Assembly (NCBI RefSeq): GCF_000231385.2
Contig: NC_018515.1
Coordinates: forward strand, 2,128,501 to 2,192,500
Reading direction: 5' to 3'
Length of the DNA stretch: 64,000 bases
DNA from: Desulfosporosinus meridiei DSM 13257
Lineage (GTDB): Bacteria; Bacillota; Desulfitobacteriia; Desulfitobacteriales; Desulfitobacteriaceae
Both the position numbers and the translations under genes were made by a program. The notes below the pieces were generated by a model. It was given only the letters and a program-made list of their open reading frames with translations. It searched no databases and was not told the DNA's origin. This document shows, piece after piece, positions 35,543-44,841 of the stretch; position 1 is the first letter of the stretch; each line of letters begins with the position of its first letter.

Positions 35543-36742
35543 ATGGGAAAAGCGTTAATTATCGGCGCTGGAGGAGTAGCCAGTGTTGCTATTCATAAAT
35601 GCTGCCAAAATCCAGATGTTTTTGAAGAGATTTGTATTGCCAGCAGAACAAAAGAAAAGTGCGACGCCATCAAAAACAAATTGGAAGGAAGCCAAACGAT
35701 TATACATACCGCTCAGCTCGATGCTGATAATACCGAGGCGGTTATTGAGTTAATTAAAAGCTTTAAGCCTGATATTGTGATAAATCTGGCGCTCCCATAT
35801 CAAGATTTGACGATAATGGATGCCTGTTTGGCTACCGGAGTGGATTACTTAGATACTGCGAATTATGAACCCCCCGATATTCCGAAATTCGAGTATAAAT
35901 GGCAGTGGGCCTATCGGGAGAAATTTGCCCAAGCTGGAATTACAGCTTTGCTGGGCAGTGGTTTTGACCCTGGAGTTACCGGGATCTTCTGTGCCTACGC
36001 TCAAAAGCACTATTTTGACGAGATCCATACCATTGATATCGTCGATGCCAATGCTGGGGATCACGGTTATCCTTTTGCCACCAATTTTAACCCTGAGATT
36101 AATATCCGAGAAATCACGGCCAACGGCAGATACTATGAAAATGGGTCCTGGATTGAGACTGAACCTCTGGCAGTGAAAAAAGAATATGATCTGCCCCAGA
36201 TAGGCCCCAAGAACATTTACCTGTTATATCATGAAGAACTTGAATCCCTGGCCATCAATATCAAGGGAATCAAAAAGATTAGATTCTGGATGACATTCTC
36301 GGACAATTACATCAATCATCTGCGGGTTCTGGAGAATGTGGGTATGACCTCCATTGAACCAATAAATTTTGAGGGGCAACAAATTATTCCCTTGCAGTTT
36401 TTAAAAGCAGTGCTGCCTGATCCGGCTTCCCTGGGCCCCAGAACTAAAGGGAAGACGAATATCGGTTGCATTATTCAAGGAACTAAAGACGGTAAGCCCA
36501 GAACTTACTATGTTTATAACGTCTGTGATCATCAGGAGTGTTATGCTGAGGTTGGTTCTCAAGCCATCTCCTACACAACCGGGGTTCCGGCCATGATCGG
36601 GGCAATGCTGATGCTCAAAGGAATTTGGAAAAAACCCGGCGTCTTTAATGTAGAAGAATTTGATCCGGATCCCTTCATGGAAGCTTTAAATAAATGTGGT
36701 CTGCCCTGGCAGGAAGATTTCTCGCCAACCTTGCTAGATTGA
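35543..36742 (+). CDS. carboxynorspermidine/carboxyspermidine dehydrogenase
   Basis: 399 residues, start ATG 35543 with TTGGAGGGTACTG. N-terminal Rossmann motif ALIIGAGGVASVAIHKC; saccharopine-dehydrogenase-like fold with LLGSGFDPGVTGIFCAYAQ and YTTGVPAMIGAMLML. This family joins aspartate-semialdehyde to diaminopropane or putrescine using NADPH, making carboxynorspermidine or carboxyspermidine. The decarboxylase gene follows ten bases later, which fixes the role in polyamine synthesis. Symbol withheld as naming varies (CANSDH/lys1-like). Confidence 0.85.
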   Translation: MGKALIIGAGGVASVAIHKCCQNPDVFEEICIASRTKEKCDAIKNKLEGSQTIIHTAQLDADNTEAVIELIKSFKPDIVINLALPYQDLTIMDACLATGVDYLDTANYEPPDIPKFEYKWQWAYREKFAQAGITALLGSGFDPGVTGIFCAYAQKHYFDEIHTIDIVDANAGDHGYPFATNFNPEINIREITANGRYYENGSWIETEPLAVKKEYDLPQIGPKNIYLLYHEELESLAINIKGIKKIRFWMTFSDNYINHLRVLENVGMTSIEPINFEGQQIIPLQFLKAVLPDPASLGPRTKGKTNIGCIIQGTKDGKPRTYYVYNVCDHQECYAEVGSQAISYTTGVPAMIGAMLMLKGIWKKPGVFNVEEFDPDPFMEALNKCGLPWQEDFSPTLLD

Positions 36743-36751
36743 GGTGAATTA

Positions 36752-37891
36752 ATGGACATCGACATCAAGGCCCTGCCCACACCCTGCTATATAGTCGATG
36801 AAAGACTATTCTTAAGGAATCTGGAAATCTTAAATTCTGTGCAAGAACGAACCGGCTGCAAGATTCTGCTGGCTCAAAAAGGTTTTTCCATGTATTCCTT
36901 GTTTCCTCTGGCTAGTAAATATCTGACGGGTGTAACTTCTAGCTCGTTATTTGAAGCCAGACTGGGCTATGAAGAAATGGGGAAAGAAGTTCATATTTAT
37001 GCCCCGGCTTATATAGAAGAAGAATTCGAGGAAATCATGAGTTATTGTGATCACATTTCCTTTAATTCTTTCGATCAATGGAATAGATTTAAGGCTAAAG
37101 TAAAAAACCAACCCACTAAACTTATAAGCTGTGGAATACGTATCAATCCGGAATACTCGGAAATAGAGACCCCGATCTACGATCCTTGTTATCAAAATTC
37201 CAGACTGGGTGTGACCTTAGCTAATTTCCGGCCTGACGAATTAGAGGGCATTGAGGGACTTCATTTTCATACCATGTGTGAGCAGAATTCCGATACCCTG
37301 GAGCGAACCATTCGGGTGGTTGACCAGAAATTTGGAGAGTATATCAAAAAAATGAAGTGGTTGAATTTCGGTGGAGGTCATCATATTACCAGGTCTGATT
37401 ATGATATTGAAACCTTAATCCGCTCAATAAAGTACTTTCAGGAGAAATATGGCGTAGAAGTTTACTTGGAACCTGGTGAAGCCGTTGCCTTAAACACCGG
37501 ATTTTTGGTCGCCAAAGTTCTGGACATCGTAGACAACGGAATGAAAATCGCCATTTTAGATACCTCTGCCGCTTGTCATATGCCCGATGTGTTGGAAATG
37601 CCCTACAGACCTAAGATTATTGATGCCGGAAAGCCAGAGGAGTATTCTTATACTTATAGACTTGGTGGACATACTTGCCTAGCTGGTGATATCATTGGTG
37701 ATTATTCATTCAAACAGCCATTAAAATCTGGGGATAGGCTTGTTTTTTGTGACATGGCACACTATACTATGGTGAAGAATAATATGTTCAATGGGGTTAA
37801 TCTGCCTTCGATTGTATTATATAATGAAGAAGAAGGAATTAAAGTCGTTAAGCAATTTGGCTATGAAGACTTTAAGAATCGTCTTTCCTAA
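36752..37891 (+). CDS. nspC: carboxynorspermidine decarboxylase
   Basis: 379 residues; PLP-dependent fold-III (alanine racemase-like) decarboxylase. PLP lysine K43 lies in ILLAQKGFSMYS; HFHTMCEQ, LNFGGGHHITRS and YLEPGEAVAL are the phosphate and substrate loops. HTCLAGDIIGDYS contains the dimer-interface Cys-Asp. It removes the carboxyl from carboxynorspermidine or carboxyspermidine, giving norspermidine or spermidine. Forms a two-gene operon with the dehydrogenase. Confidence 0.9.
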   Translation: MDIDIKALPTPCYIVDERLFLRNLEILNSVQERTGCKILLAQKGFSMYSLFPLASKYLTGVTSSSLFEARLGYEEMGKEVHIYAPAYIEEEFEEIMSYCDHISFNSFDQWNRFKAKVKNQPTKLISCGIRINPEYSEIETPIYDPCYQNSRLGVTLANFRPDELEGIEGLHFHTMCEQNSDTLERTIRVVDQKFGEYIKKMKWLNFGGGHHITRSDYDIETLIRSIKYFQEKYGVEVYLEPGEAVALNTGFLVAKVLDIVDNGMKIAILDTSAACHMPDVLEMPYRPKIIDAGKPEEYSYTYRLGGHTCLAGDIIGDYSFKQPLKSGDRLVFCDMAHYTMVKNNMFNGVNLPSIVLYNEEEGIKVVKQFGYEDFKNRLS

Positions 37892-37930
37892 GGAAAGGTT
37901 GCAGATTATCAACCGCTGGTGAGGTATTGT

Positions 37931-38203
37931 ATGAAGGACTTAGCTGATTATCAAAGAAGTGGAAATAACAAGAAGAAGTATGTTCGGGATTTTCCGGAAG
38001 GAATTTTGGATGTTATTGAAAAGGATTATCCCGAGCGATATTCTATGATTGTGGAGGGGCTAACCTCCATAGCTGTCTTATTTTCCGCGGAAGAATGGAT
38101 TGAGATCCTAACGAAGTCCAGAAATTCCTTCAGAAGCCACATACAACGAACTAATTTAACAAAAATATATCCTCTGCAAGGAAATAAAGCTAGATTCGGG
38201 TGA
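37931..38203 (+). CDS. small conserved protein, unknown
   Basis: 90 residues from ATG 37931 with GGTGAGG upstream (the GTG at 37919 is within the RBS). Basic N-terminus MKDLADYQRSGNNKKKY, then EGILDVIEKDYPERYSMIVE and a short hydrophobic helix. No family recognised. It starts 40 bp after nspC and may be the last gene of that operon. Confidence 0.55.
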   Translation: MKDLADYQRSGNNKKKYVRDFPEGILDVIEKDYPERYSMIVEGLTSIAVLFSAEEWIEILTKSRNSFRSHIQRTNLTKIYPLQGNKARFG

Positions 38204-38266
38204 GTCGATACTTATCTGCATCAATCGATGAATTTCCTGTTGCTTCAAGTGGGTATGCTTAAGTTT

Positions 38267-38303
38267 ACTTCGGTGGGGTTTAACTTCCGCACCGAAGTCT
38301 TTA
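38267..38303 (+). terminator. rho-independent terminator
   Basis: ACTTCGGTG (38267-38275) pairs with CACCGAAGT (38290-38298), followed by CTTTAT. Ends the polyamine transcript before gapA. Confidence 0.6.
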
Positions 38304-38420
38304 TGCTCAACTTTAGTCAAAGGTATCAATTTGTATTTAGCATAGCAAAGTAGAAATTCAGGCTAAGCTTGACCGTTGTCTGAATTTTTTAAATTTTGTT
38401 GGATAGAAGGAATTTGTCCC

Positions 38421-38450
38421 TTTACACAGAATTATAGAATGTTGTATATA
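38421..38450 (+). promoter_or_regulatory. possible gapA promoter
   Basis: TTTACA (38421-38426), 18 bases, TATATA (38445-38450), in AT-rich DNA 45 bp before the gapA start. No CggR-like repeat seen. Confidence 0.35.
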
Positions 38451-38494
38451 AATATATTGTTCTATTATACGGTATGATTAAGAGGAGGTTAACC

Positions 38495-39505
38495 ATGAGT
38501 TTCCGCGTAGCAATTACAGGTTTTGGTCGAATAGGTCGTCTTACACTGCGTTCAGCCCTGAATCAATCACTGCCCTTTGAAGTGGTGGCAATTAATGATA
38601 TGGGCAGTCCGGATATGCTGGCCCATTTGCTCAAGTACGATTCCGTTCACGGAACCCTTCCGAATAAAGTGGAAGTTGATGGACGAGCATTGGTTATTGA
38701 TGGCAAGCGAATTGAAATTGTTTCAGACAGAAATCCTTTAAACTTACCCTGGGCCGAACTGGGGATAGACATAGTCGTGGAATGTACCGGTAAATTTAAG
38801 AAACGTGATGACGCTGCCCAACATATTACAGCAGGAGCGAAAAAGGTGCTCATCTCCTCTCCAGCCAAAGATGAAGATATCACCATTGTCATGGGAGTTA
38901 ATGATGATAAATATGATCCCTTGAAACACCATGTGATTTCCAATGGTTCTTGTACCACTAACTGTCTGGCCCCCGTTGCCAAGGTATTGCTTGATTCATT
39001 TGGAATTGAGCAGGGGATGATGACTACAATCCATTCAGTTACTAACGATCAACGAACCGTCGATGTAAAGCACAAGGATTGGCGCAGATCGAGAGCCGCC
39101 TATCAATCAATGATTCCGACAACTACAGGAGCTGCTAAAGCAGTAACCCTTGTTATACCGGAGTTAACCGGGAAAATGAACGGACTATCTGTTAGAGTGC
39201 CAACCCCGAATGTTTCTTTAATTGATTTTGTGGCCAACTTGTCAAAACCTGCAACTAAAGAAGAAGTTAATAATGCCTTACGTGAGGCTGCCAATGGCCC
39301 CATGAGCGGCTATCTGGAATACTCAGAATTACCCCTTGTTTCACATGACTTCAACGGCCATCCGGCCAGCTCTATCGTCGATGGCTTATCTACCATGATG
39401 ATGGGTGATAACATGGTCAAAGTGTTGGCTTGGTATGATAACGAATGGGGCTATTCCTGCCGCATTGTTGATATGGTTAAACTAATGGTTACAAAAGGAT
39501 TGTAA
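38495..39505 (+). CDS. gapA: glyceraldehyde-3-phosphate dehydrogenase, type I
   Basis: 336 residues from ATG 38495 (RBS AGAGGAGG). NAD-binding VAITGFGRIGRLTLRSAL; catalytic Cys153 in SNGSCTTNCLAPVAKV; C-terminal AWYDNEWGYSCRIVDM. It oxidises glyceraldehyde-3-phosphate to 1,3-bisphosphoglycerate in glycolysis or the reverse in gluconeogenesis. The pyruvate kinase gene follows 15 bp later, so both ends of lower glycolysis are co-expressed. Confidence 0.95.
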   Translation: MSFRVAITGFGRIGRLTLRSALNQSLPFEVVAINDMGSPDMLAHLLKYDSVHGTLPNKVEVDGRALVIDGKRIEIVSDRNPLNLPWAELGIDIVVECTGKFKKRDDAAQHITAGAKKVLISSPAKDEDITIVMGVNDDKYDPLKHHVISNGSCTTNCLAPVAKVLLDSFGIEQGMMTTIHSVTNDQRTVDVKHKDWRRSRAAYQSMIPTTTGAAKAVTLVIPELTGKMNGLSVRVPTPNVSLIDFVANLSKPATKEEVNNALREAANGPMSGYLEYSELPLVSHDFNGHPASSIVDGLSTMMMGDNMVKVLAWYDNEWGYSCRIVDMVKLMVTKGL

Positions 39506-39520
39506 GTTGGGGGAGGTACC

Positions 39521-41257
39521 ATGAGAAGGACTAAAATTGTCTGTACTATTGGTCCGGCAAGTGAGTCAGGGGAAAAGGTTCAAGCTCTGCTGGCAGCGGG
39601 AATGGATGTTGCTCGTCTTAATTTTTCCCATGGAACCCATGAAGAACATGGTCGCAGAATCGCAACTTTGAAAGAGGAAGCGGCGAAGGCGGGAAAACAC
39701 TTAGGTATTCTGCTGGATACCAAAGGGCCTGAAATACGGACAGGTAAAGTTCCTGAAGCTGGTGTGGTTCTGGCCAATGGGTTAACCTTTATTCTAGACA
39801 CGGATTTGAACAGAGTTGGTAATCAGGAACGGGTGGGAATTACTTACCAGGATTTATGGCGTAAAGTAAAACCAGGCAGCCGTATTCTTATAGACGATGG
39901 ACAAATCGAACTGGAAGTTACAGCCGCTGAGAAGGAAATAATTACCACCACGATTCTTAATGGTGGTGTTTTAAAATCTCAAAAAGGGGTTAATATTCCC
40001 AGTGCCCTGATTGATTTGCCGGCTGTGACGGAAAGAGACATTGAGGATATTCGCTTCGGAATTTCTCAAGGAATTGATTTTATCGCTGCTTCTTTTACTC
40101 GGAAGGCCTTAAATATTTTGGACGTGCGCAGGATTTGTGAGGAGATGAATGCGGATGTACATATCATAGCCAAAATCGAAAGCCGGGAAGGGATCGATAA
40201 CTTAGATTCTATTCTTGAAGTCGCTGATGGTCTCATGGTAGCCCGAGGGGATCTGGGGGTAGAGATACCCGTAGAAGAAGTTCCGATTCGGCAGAAGGAA
40301 ATGATCCGCAAGTGTAATTTGTTGGGGAAACCCGTTATCGTAGCAACTCAGATGTTAGATTCTATGATACGTCAACCGCGACCAACACGGGCGGAAGCTA
40401 GTGATGTAGCCAATGCTATCTTAGATGGTACGGATGCCATTATGCTGTCCGGGGAAACAGCAGCAGGGCTATTCCCTATTGAAGCCGTCCGAATGATGGA
40501 TAGAATATCTCAGCGCACAGAACTAACTTGCTTGGACAATAAGGCAGCTCAACATCCTCAAGTCAATGTTGCCGAGGCCATTAGTTTTGCCAGCTTTACC
40601 ATTGCTAAAGATCTGCAAGCAGCGGCAGTTCTGACACCCACCCATTCGGGTTTGACCGCTTGTATGATTTCCAAGTACCGTCCCCTGGCCTTGATTGTGG
40701 CAGCTACTCCATTTCCTGAAACAGCCAGGAAGTTAGCCCTGAAATGGGGGGTAGAGTCAATCGTTGTGCCTCAGAGTTCGGGAACGGATGAAATGGTTTC
40801 GGTTGCCGTGAATACTTCCTTAAATAAAAACTATATCAAGTCCGGAGATATAGTCGTCATTACAGCAGGTGTTCCCATCGGCAAGGTAGGTTCTACCAAT
40901 ATGATCAAAGTCCAAATAATGGGGAATATCATTGCCAAAGGAATGGGGATTGGACGCAAATCCTATTCCGGTACCGCCCGCAGAGTTCAAGTACCGGGTA
41001 AGGACACTTTTAATGACGGAGAAATTCTAATTGCCCAATCTACGGATGCAGAATTTGTTCCTTTAATTGCTCGCGCAGGAGCGTTAGTCGTTGAGGAAGG
41101 TGGTCTGACGTCACATGCCGCTATAGTAGCAGTACAGTTCGGTATTCCGACGATTGTCGGTGCTGTTGAGGCTTTTTCTAAGGTTTCAGATGGTCAGACT
41201 TTAACCGTTGATGCCATGACGGGCTTGATGTATGAGGGTTCTGTCAGCATTTTATAA
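39521..41257 (+). CDS. pyk: pyruvate kinase with C-terminal PEP-utilizer domain
   Basis: 578 residues, RBS TGGGGGAGG. Catalytic barrel: KIVCTIGPASES, MDVARLNFSHGTHEEH, LLDTKGPEIRTG, and the signature IIAKIESREGIDNLD with MVARGDLGVEIP. The last 100 residues form the extra mobile domain (AGALVVEEGGLTSHAAIVAV) seen in Bacillus and clostridial pyruvate kinases. Makes pyruvate and ATP from PEP. Operon with gapA; a strong terminator follows. Confidence 0.95.
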   Translation: MRRTKIVCTIGPASESGEKVQALLAAGMDVARLNFSHGTHEEHGRRIATLKEEAAKAGKHLGILLDTKGPEIRTGKVPEAGVVLANGLTFILDTDLNRVGNQERVGITYQDLWRKVKPGSRILIDDGQIELEVTAAEKEIITTTILNGGVLKSQKGVNIPSALIDLPAVTERDIEDIRFGISQGIDFIAASFTRKALNILDVRRICEEMNADVHIIAKIESREGIDNLDSILEVADGLMVARGDLGVEIPVEEVPIRQKEMIRKCNLLGKPVIVATQMLDSMIRQPRPTRAEASDVANAILDGTDAIMLSGETAAGLFPIEAVRMMDRISQRTELTCLDNKAAQHPQVNVAEAISFASFTIAKDLQAAAVLTPTHSGLTACMISKYRPLALIVAATPFPETARKLALKWGVESIVVPQSSGTDEMVSVAVNTSLNKNYIKSGDIVVITAGVPIGKVGSTNMIKVQIMGNIIAKGMGIGRKSYSGTARRVQVPGKDTFNDGEILIAQSTDAEFVPLIARAGALVVEEGGLTSHAAIVAVQFGIPTIVGAVEAFSKVSDGQTLTVDAMTGLMYEGSVSIL

Positions 41258-41361
41258 GGATTTATAGGATCCAGAATCTCCAAACAGCAGTGAAGGCCAG
41301 TCAGTCACGAGCATTATTCCGTGATTAAGCCTGAAGAAATATGGAATATGGTTAACTAATG

Positions 41362-41395
41362 AATAGAAGGATGGCTCTGCCATCCTTCTATTTTA
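41362..41395 (+). terminator. rho-independent terminator after pyk
   Basis: AATAGAAGGATGG, loop CTCTG, CCATCCTTCTATTTT: a 13-bp perfect stem with T-run. The remainder of 41258-41582 shows no gene. Confidence 0.85.
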
Positions 41396-41582
41396 CCTTG
41401 GCGGAAAGATCTATCACTATTTTATTATATTAAATCTTAGGCGGCGAAAGTTGAATAGCTTGATTTGGAGGCTGTCTTCAGGAATACTACCACAGGTAGA
41501 TAGTGATTCCCTAGTTATGGTATAATTAACCTAGAGTCTATCCTTCCTCATTATTAAGGTAAGATAAGGGGGGGAACTTTAG

Positions 41583-42101
41583 GTGGGAAAACGACCAATG
41601 GAGTCTGAATTTGAACGCTGGGAAAAAATCGATGGTGTGATTTATGATATGACGCCACCCCCATCCTCCCAACACCAAGCGATTGTGGGGAGTTTATTCG
41701 GGGAGTTTTATAACTATTTTAAAGGTAAACAGTGTAAAGCTTTTCCTGCCCCCTTTGGAGTCTGGTTAGATGAAGAAAACGATATTTATGTTGAACCGGA
41801 CATAACCGTGATATGTGATCGAACAAAGATACACAAAAAAGGTTGCGTAGGTGTACCTGATTTAGTAGTGGAGGTCTTGAGTCCGTCCACAGCTTTAAAG
41901 GATAAAAGGATAAAGTTAAAGCGCTATAGACTCTCAGGAGTCCATGAATACTGGATAGTTGATCCCTTCAATCAGATAATGGAAGTATACAGTTTTTCCG
42001 AGAACCTCTTCGCCGAACCTCAAATCTACGGAAAAGAAGAGAATGTAAGAGTAGCTTTGTTCCCGGATATGGAAATAAACTTGGGAGAAATATTTAACTA
42101 G
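41583..42101 (+). CDS. Uma2 family (PD-(D/E)XK) endonuclease-like protein
   Basis: 172 residues from GTG 41583 behind GGGGGG; ATG 41598 is an alternative. Uma2/DUF820 core: YVEPDITVICD, then VPDLVVEVLSPSTALKDKRIKLKRY and GVHEYWIVDPFNQIMEVY, giving the D...ExK restriction-nuclease-like site. Function in the cell is unknown; often multicopy in Peptococcaceae. Single gene. Confidence 0.85.
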   Translation: MGKRPMESEFERWEKIDGVIYDMTPPPSSQHQAIVGSLFGEFYNYFKGKQCKAFPAPFGVWLDEENDIYVEPDITVICDRTKIHKKGCVGVPDLVVEVLSPSTALKDKRIKLKRYRLSGVHEYWIVDPFNQIMEVYSFSENLFAEPQIYGKEENVRVALFPDMEINLGEIFN

Positions 42102-42145
42102 TTATAGTTAAATAAGCCTAGTTTAGGAGTTAAATTTGATAATCC

Positions 42146-42179
42146 GCCAGAGACTTAACCATAAGTTAAGGGCTCTGGC
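42146..42179 (+). terminator. stem-loop terminator
   Basis: GCCAGAG (42146-42152) with TTAAC/GTTAA pairs to CTCTGGC (42173-42179), followed by ATTGTTATA. Ends the Uma2 transcript. Confidence 0.65.
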
Positions 42180-42257
42180 ATTGTTATAGAGCTTTAGCAA
42201 AAAGCCGTTAGGCAAAAATTAATATTCGCAAATCTGACGAATAATAGCGAGGTTAGC

Positions 42258-43322
42258 ATGAAAAAAGAATCCATCTATGGATTAACCCTGGAACAATTGA
42301 TTGAGTGGCTGCAAGATCATGGGCAAAAAAAGTCCCGAGCTTTGAGAGTCTGGGACTGGCTTTATAGAAAGCGCGTTGCAACTTTTTCGGAAATGACGGA
42401 TCTCAATCCTGAGTGTCTGGAATTATTAACAGATCACTTTACACTGCAATCTTTAAGAGAACATACAAGCCAAGAATCCGTGGATGGAACGATTAAATTC
42501 TTGTTCAAATTACCGGATGAGAACCTGATTGAAACAGTCTTAATGAGACATAAATTTGGTTCATCCGTTTGTGTAACAACTCAGGTTGGGTGTAATATTG
42601 GCTGCAGTTTTTGTGCCAGCGGTTTATTGACCAAACATCGTGACTTGTCCGGCAGTGAAATCGTGGAGCAAATCATGAAAGTTCAAGAATACATGGATAA
42701 TGCTCACCAGGGTGAGAAAGTGAGTCACGTAGTCGTCATGGGAATCGGCGAGCCTTTTGATAATTATATAAATGTTATGGACGCTTTACGCATCATAATA
42801 GACCACAAAGGACTTGCCATCCCCGGCAGGGGTATCACAATATCTACCAGCGGTTTGGCGGACAAGATTTATGAGTTTGCGGACAGTGATTTAAAGGTAA
42901 ATCTGGCCATCTCCTTACATGCCCCAACCAACGAACTCCGTGAGCAGATTATGAAAATCAACCGGGTTTACCCCCTGGAAAAGATAATCCCAGCTGTTGA
43001 ATACTATCTTGCAAAAACCAAACGGCGGGTAACCTTAGAATATATTCTGCTCAAGGATCTGAACGATCAGCGTGAACATGCTCTTCAGCTGGCAAGTTTA
43101 ATAAAAAATATCCAACAGCTTATCAATATCAATTTAATTCCCTATAACCCGGTGGATGAACATCCACAATATCAGAGAAGTGACCATGAAACCATGCTCG
43201 CTTTTTATGATGTTCTTAAAAAGCATGGAATTAATTGCAGTATCCGTCTGGAGCATGGCAGAGATATCGAAGCCGCCTGCGGACAATTAAGGAGCAAGCA
43301 AGTTAAAGCAAACCAGGGATGA
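42258..43322 (+). CDS. rlmN: 23S rRNA (adenine-C2)-methyltransferase RlmN
   Basis: 354 residues. Radical-SAM motif C112-x3-C116-x2-C119 ([11 protein letters not shown]), [13 protein letters not shown] and [12 protein letters not shown]. The C-terminal methyl-carrying Cys341 lies in EAACGQL. N-terminal rRNA-binding part [21 protein letters not shown]. It methylates A2503 of 23S rRNA and possibly tRNA adenine 37. Length and gene context fit RlmN; the close relative Cfr (C8 methylation, resistance) cannot be excluded by eye but is unlikely. RBS GCGAGGT. Confidence 0.85.
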   Translation: MKKESIYGLTLEQLIEWLQDHGQKKSRALRVWDWLYRKRVATFSEMTDLNPECLELLTDHFTLQSLREHTSQESVDGTIKFLFKLPDENLIETVLMRHKFGSSVCVTTQVGCNIGCSFCASGLLTKHRDLSGSEIVEQIMKVQEYMDNAHQGEKVSHVVVMGIGEPFDNYINVMDALRIIIDHKGLAIPGRGITISTSGLADKIYEFADSDLKVNLAISLHAPTNELREQIMKINRVYPLEKIIPAVEYYLAKTKRRVTLEYILLKDLNDQREHALQLASLIKNIQQLININLIPYNPVDEHPQYQRSDHETMLAFYDVLKKHGINCSIRLEHGRDIEAACGQLRSKQVKANQG

Positions 43323-43364
43323 GATTAGTTAACTGGTTCAACTAGAGATAAGGAGAGTCACAGA

Positions 43365-44396
43365 ATGTACAGTTTTAAAGATGATTATAGTGAAGGGGCA
43401 CACCCCAGGATCTTAGAGGCCTTAATCCAGACTAATCTTCAGCAGATGAAAGGGTATGGTGAGGATGAGTATACAAGAGAAGCAATCGAGCTGATCAAAA
43501 AAAAGCTCAAGCACAGGGATGTAGATGTTCATCTTCTTTCAGGAGGAACCCAAACTAATCTTACGGTGATTTCAGCATTTCTAAGGCCTCACGAGGCGGC
43601 CATTGCAGCTAGTACCGGGCATATTCTTATTCATGAGACCGGGGCTATCGAAGCGACAGGGCATAAAGTACTCTCTTGCGAAGTTAGGGATGGAAAGCTG
43701 GCCCCGAATCATATCCAAGCTGTTCTGGATGCCCACACGGATGAACATATGGTCAAGCCGAGGTTAGTTTACATCTCAAATCCCACAGAAATCGGCTCGA
43801 TTTATTCCAAGGGTGAACTCGAAGAATTGAGCCGGTATTGCCGGAGCCATGGTTTGATATTATACCTGGATGGAGCACGCTTAGGTTCTGCTCTATGTTC
43901 TGAAGAAAATGACCTCGAACTTAGTGACCTGGGAACTCTGGTTGATGCCTTTTATATTGGAGGTACTAAAAATGGAGCCCTCTTAGGAGAGGCCTTAGTG
44001 ATCTGCAAGGATTCCCTGAAAGACGATTTTCGGTTTCATATTAAGCAAAAGGGAGGGCTCTTGGCTAAAGGCCGAGTGCTGGGCCTGCAGTTCCTGGAGC
44101 TTTTCCGAGATGATCTCTATTTTGAACTAGCCAGACATGCCAATGCAATGGCCAAGCTGATCAAGACGGAAATTGGTGCAGCCGGATATCGATTTTTCAC
44201 CCATTCTCCATCTAATCAGATCTTTCCCATACTGCCTAATTGGCTGATTGCTAAGCTTCAAGAAGAGTATGCTTTTTATGTTTGGGCAAAAATCGATGAA
44301 GATCACTCGGCTATTCGGCTTGTAACTTCCTGGGCAACAAGTGAGGAAGTTGTAAGCGCTTTGAGAGAAGAGATTAGAAAGGCCGCCAGAAACTAA
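43365..44396 (+). CDS. low-specificity threonine aldolase
   Basis: 343 residues. PLP fold-I beta-eliminating lyase family: LLSGGTQTNLTVISAFL, LILYLDGARLGSAL, and PLP lysine K202 in YIGGTKNGALLGEAL. It splits threonine or allo-threonine to glycine and acetaldehyde. RBS AAGGAGAG, 42 bp after rlmN, so possibly co-transcribed. Terminated by the dual-purpose hairpin at 44470. Symbol ltaE would fit. Confidence 0.85.
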   Translation: MYSFKDDYSEGAHPRILEALIQTNLQQMKGYGEDEYTREAIELIKKKLKHRDVDVHLLSGGTQTNLTVISAFLRPHEAAIAASTGHILIHETGAIEATGHKVLSCEVRDGKLAPNHIQAVLDAHTDEHMVKPRLVYISNPTEIGSIYSKGELEELSRYCRSHGLILYLDGARLGSALCSEENDLELSDLGTLVDAFYIGGTKNGALLGEALVICKDSLKDDFRFHIKQKGGLLAKGRVLGLQFLELFRDDLYFELARHANAMAKLIKTEIGAAGYRFFTHSPSNQIFPILPNWLIAKLQEEYAFYVWAKIDEDHSAIRLVTSWATSEEVVSALREEIRKAARN

Positions 44397-44469
44397 CAAA
44401 GTTAGAGAAATAATGGGCAGGAAGTAATTTGCTGATTTGGAAAAAAGGGAAAATATACCACATCATCAA

Positions 44470-44512
44470 CAATATACATTTAGAAATTTATCTAAATGTA
44501 TATTGTTTTTTT
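44470..44512 (+). terminator. hairpin with T-run, also resembling an SdpR operator
   Basis: CAATATACATTTAGA (44470-44484) pairs perfectly with TCTAAATGTATATTG (44491-44505), followed by seven T. It terminates the aldolase gene, and its ACATTTAGA core is repeated in the sdpR operator downstream. Confidence 0.75.
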
Positions 44513-44532
44513 GTTAATAGAAGGGTAAAATA

Positions 44533-44554
44533 CATTTAGATGATCTTCTAAATG
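44533..44554 (+). promoter_or_regulatory. putative SdpR (ArsR-type) operator
   Basis: CATTTAGA (44533-44540), six bases, TCTAAATG (44547-44554): inverted repeat directly before the ribosome site of sdpR. Same half-site as in the preceding terminator hairpin. Confidence 0.6.
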
Positions 44555-44568
44555 AAAGGGGGAGGGAC

Positions 44569-44841
44569 ATGGGGTTTCAGGAATCTTTAAAAGCAATGTC
44601 CGATAAAACTCGACGAGAAATTTTAAATTTGCTGAAGAATGGTGATATGACAGCAGGAGATATTGCGGCTCATTTTTCAATGACCCAGGCCACTGTGTCA
44701 CACCATCTTTCGGTATTAAAGGACGGGGGATTAGTTACGGATCGACGGGATGGCAAATATATATTCTACGAGCTGAATACTTCGGTCATTGAAGAAATCA
44801 TGGCTTGGTTAATAGAGCTGAAAGGGGTCGATAAACAATGA
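44569..44841 (+). CDS. sdpR: ArsR-family repressor SdpR
   Basis: 90 residues; winged helix with SLKAMSDKTRREILNLLKNG, AHFSMTQATVSHHLSVLKDGG and the wing DGKYIFYELNTS, matching Bacillus SdpR. No metal-binding Cys pair. RBS AAAGGGGGAGG. It overlaps sdpI by four bases. In Bacillus SdpR represses the sdpRI operon and is titrated to the membrane by SdpI; no SdpC toxin gene is present here. Confidence 0.85.
   Translation: MGFQESLKAMSDKTRREILNLLKNGDMTAGDIAAHFSMTQATVSHHLSVLKDGGLVTDRRDGKYIFYELNTSVIEEIMAWLIELKGVDKQ

Noticed and set aside
42258-43322. Cfr antibiotic-resistance methyltransferase
   Set aside because: Length, cluster motif and housekeeping neighbours fit RlmN better; no mobile or resistance context.
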